From Spirochaetia bacterium (GTDB lineage: Bacteria > Spirochaetota > Spirochaetia > JABMQR01), in assembly GCA_016784705.1 (NCBI GenBank), contig JADHUD010000138.1, positions 1 through 6,571 of the forward strand: a stretch of DNA of 6,571 bases. Direction: 5' to 3'. The position numbers were made by a program, and so were the translations under genes. Numbering within the stretch: position 1 is the first letter of the stretch; each line of letters starts with the position of its first letter. A model generated the notes under the pieces. That model did no database searches, was not told the DNA's origin, and saw only the letters and a list, made by a program, of their open reading frames with translations. Below are positions 6,006 through 6,571 of this stretch, in pieces.

Positions 6006-6571
6006 CGGTCAATCTCCTGCTTCATGAGATAATAGAGATCATCCAACCGTTCAGGGAGCTTGTCTAAATCTATATTCGTACTGAATGATGCGGTTGAATC
6101 GCAATCTTCAGGAGCATATCCGTGCATTCCGGCCAGAGGTCTCTCTCCCATATGGCTGGGAATCAGAAGTACTCCTGGGTTTAACAGAAAAAAGAGATCA
6201 CCGTACCGTTTATCAGGAAAATCAACTCCCCAGGTATGGAGCTGCTCTTCTGTCAGCACCGCACCCTCTGAAACACCTGCCAGAACAGCTCTAATTTTCT
6301 GCTCTGTTTCTTCCTTGCTGCGCAGAAACCAGAATCTGGCCATGGTAGAGTCGTACACTGCAGCGTAATCTTTACCAAAAACCAATCCCGAATTCCGGAT
6401 AACGGACATCAGATCACACGTATCGAGTATATTTGTCATTCCATGATCAGAGAAAAGAAAAATCCGCACCTCATCATAATATTCTGCGGCTGTAGCCAGC
6501 AATTTTTGCAATTGCTGTTCATACCAGGCCATTTTCTTTGATACTTCAGTATGCGTTTTTCCATATTGATG
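5996..6571 (-). CDS. Alkaline-phosphatase-superfamily hydrolase (phosphodiesterase/sulfatase-like), C-terminal fragment
   Basis: The frame runs open to the right edge of the window, so the true start is outside; 191 residues are visible. The ATG at 6532 is internal, because the 13 residues before it (starting HQYGKTHTEV) match the conserved stretch after the metal-binding Asp-x3-His of type I phosphodiesterases. FSDHGM (fragment residues 40-45) holds the paired metal ligands Asp42-His43, and GMHGYAPED (148-156) holds the third, His150. This is the usual order for the superfamily. The N-terminal half with the nucleophile Thr/Ser/Cys is not visible, so phosphodiesterase, phosphatase, sulfatase and phosphotransferase activities cannot be separated. 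It ends inside the repeat array, overlapping the GT2 gene by 10 nt, so it likely shares its transcript. Cytoplasmic or periplasmic location cannot be judged without the N-terminus. Confidence 0.85.
   Translation of the reverse strand, partial: HQYGKTHTEVSKKMAWYEQQLQKLLATAAEYYDEVRIFLFSDHGMTNILDTCDLMSVIRNSGLVFGKDYAAVYDSTMARFWFLRSKEETEQKIRAVLAGVSEGAVLTEEQLHTWGVDFPDKRYGDLFFLLNPGVLLIPSHMGERPLAGMHGYAPEDCDSTASFSTNIDLDKLPERLDDLYYLMKQEIDRCL
6003..6018 (-). promoter_or_regulatory. Ribosome binding site and TTG start of the GT2 gene
   Basis: On the minus strand AGGAG (6018-6014) precedes TTG (6005-6003) by 8 nt, inside the last codons of the hydrolase gene. The in-frame stop at 6011-6009 excludes any earlier start. 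This site decides the otherwise unclear start and makes the repeat array part of the translated protein. Confidence 0.75.

Noticed and set aside
6060..6368. Plus-strand frames opposite the hydrolase gene
   Set aside because: Antisense to metal-binding motifs of the phosphatase superfamily; no ribosome site and no domain.
6530..6532. ATG as the true start of the hydrolase
   Set aside because: The frame remains open to the window edge, and the upstream residues fit the conserved segment of the superfamily. A 178-aa protein would lack the nucleophile and half of the metal site.

Overview
The window is a compact, almost fully coding stretch of a surface-glycan (exopolysaccharide, capsule or O-antigen type) biosynthesis locus. 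It holds two convergent gene groups. Nothing in it fixes the taxonomy. Moderate GC, ordinary Shine-Dalgarno sites, tightly packed genes and unusual multi-domain sugar enzymes suggest a Gram-negative-like bacterium. A spirochaete is my loose guess, and it is inference only.

Plus strand (1-3878). Four genes run left to right: the C-terminal end of a GT-B (GT4-like) glycosyltransferase; a monotopic phosphoglycosyl transferase (PGT, 'bacterial sugar transferase') with a soluble N-terminal domain that looks like a degenerate cytidylate-kinase-type P-loop domain; a WecG/TagA/CpsF (GT26) glycosyltransferase; and a 475-residue three-part protein. The last three form a tight unit (5-nt gap, then a 4-nt ATGA overlap). 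This fits a lipid-linked glycan assembly line: the PGT would load the first sugar-phosphate on the polyprenyl carrier, the GT26 enzyme would add the second sugar, and the GT4 enzyme a later one. The three-part protein reads as nucleotidyltransferase-like, then left-handed beta-helix, then PGT-like. Both of its enzymatic parts lack their hallmark catalytic residues, so it looks like a composite pseudoenzyme.

Junction (3872-3948). The two groups converge on about 70 nt holding a small hairpin at the plus-strand stop and a 9-bp stem that could serve as a terminator, mainly for the plus strand.

Minus strand (6571-3949). Read right to left: the C-terminal part of an alkaline-phosphatase-superfamily (type I phosphodiesterase/sulfatase-like) hydrolase, a GT2 glycosyltransferase, and a pol-beta-type (MNT-like) nucleotidyltransferase. 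The genes overlap by 10 nt and 1 nt, so they look translationally coupled. The GT2 gene starts at TTG and opens directly into a 9-bp tandem repeat array encoding a (Val-Glu-Pro)n-like tail. That array also carries the stop codon of the upstream gene.

The most interesting material is the two unusual sugar-transferase fusions in one operon, one apparently active PGT and one apparently dead, each joined to a degenerate nucleotide-binding domain. Next is the repeat array that serves two reading frames at the hydrolase/GT2 overlap. I saw no RNA gene, insertion sequence or CRISPR array.
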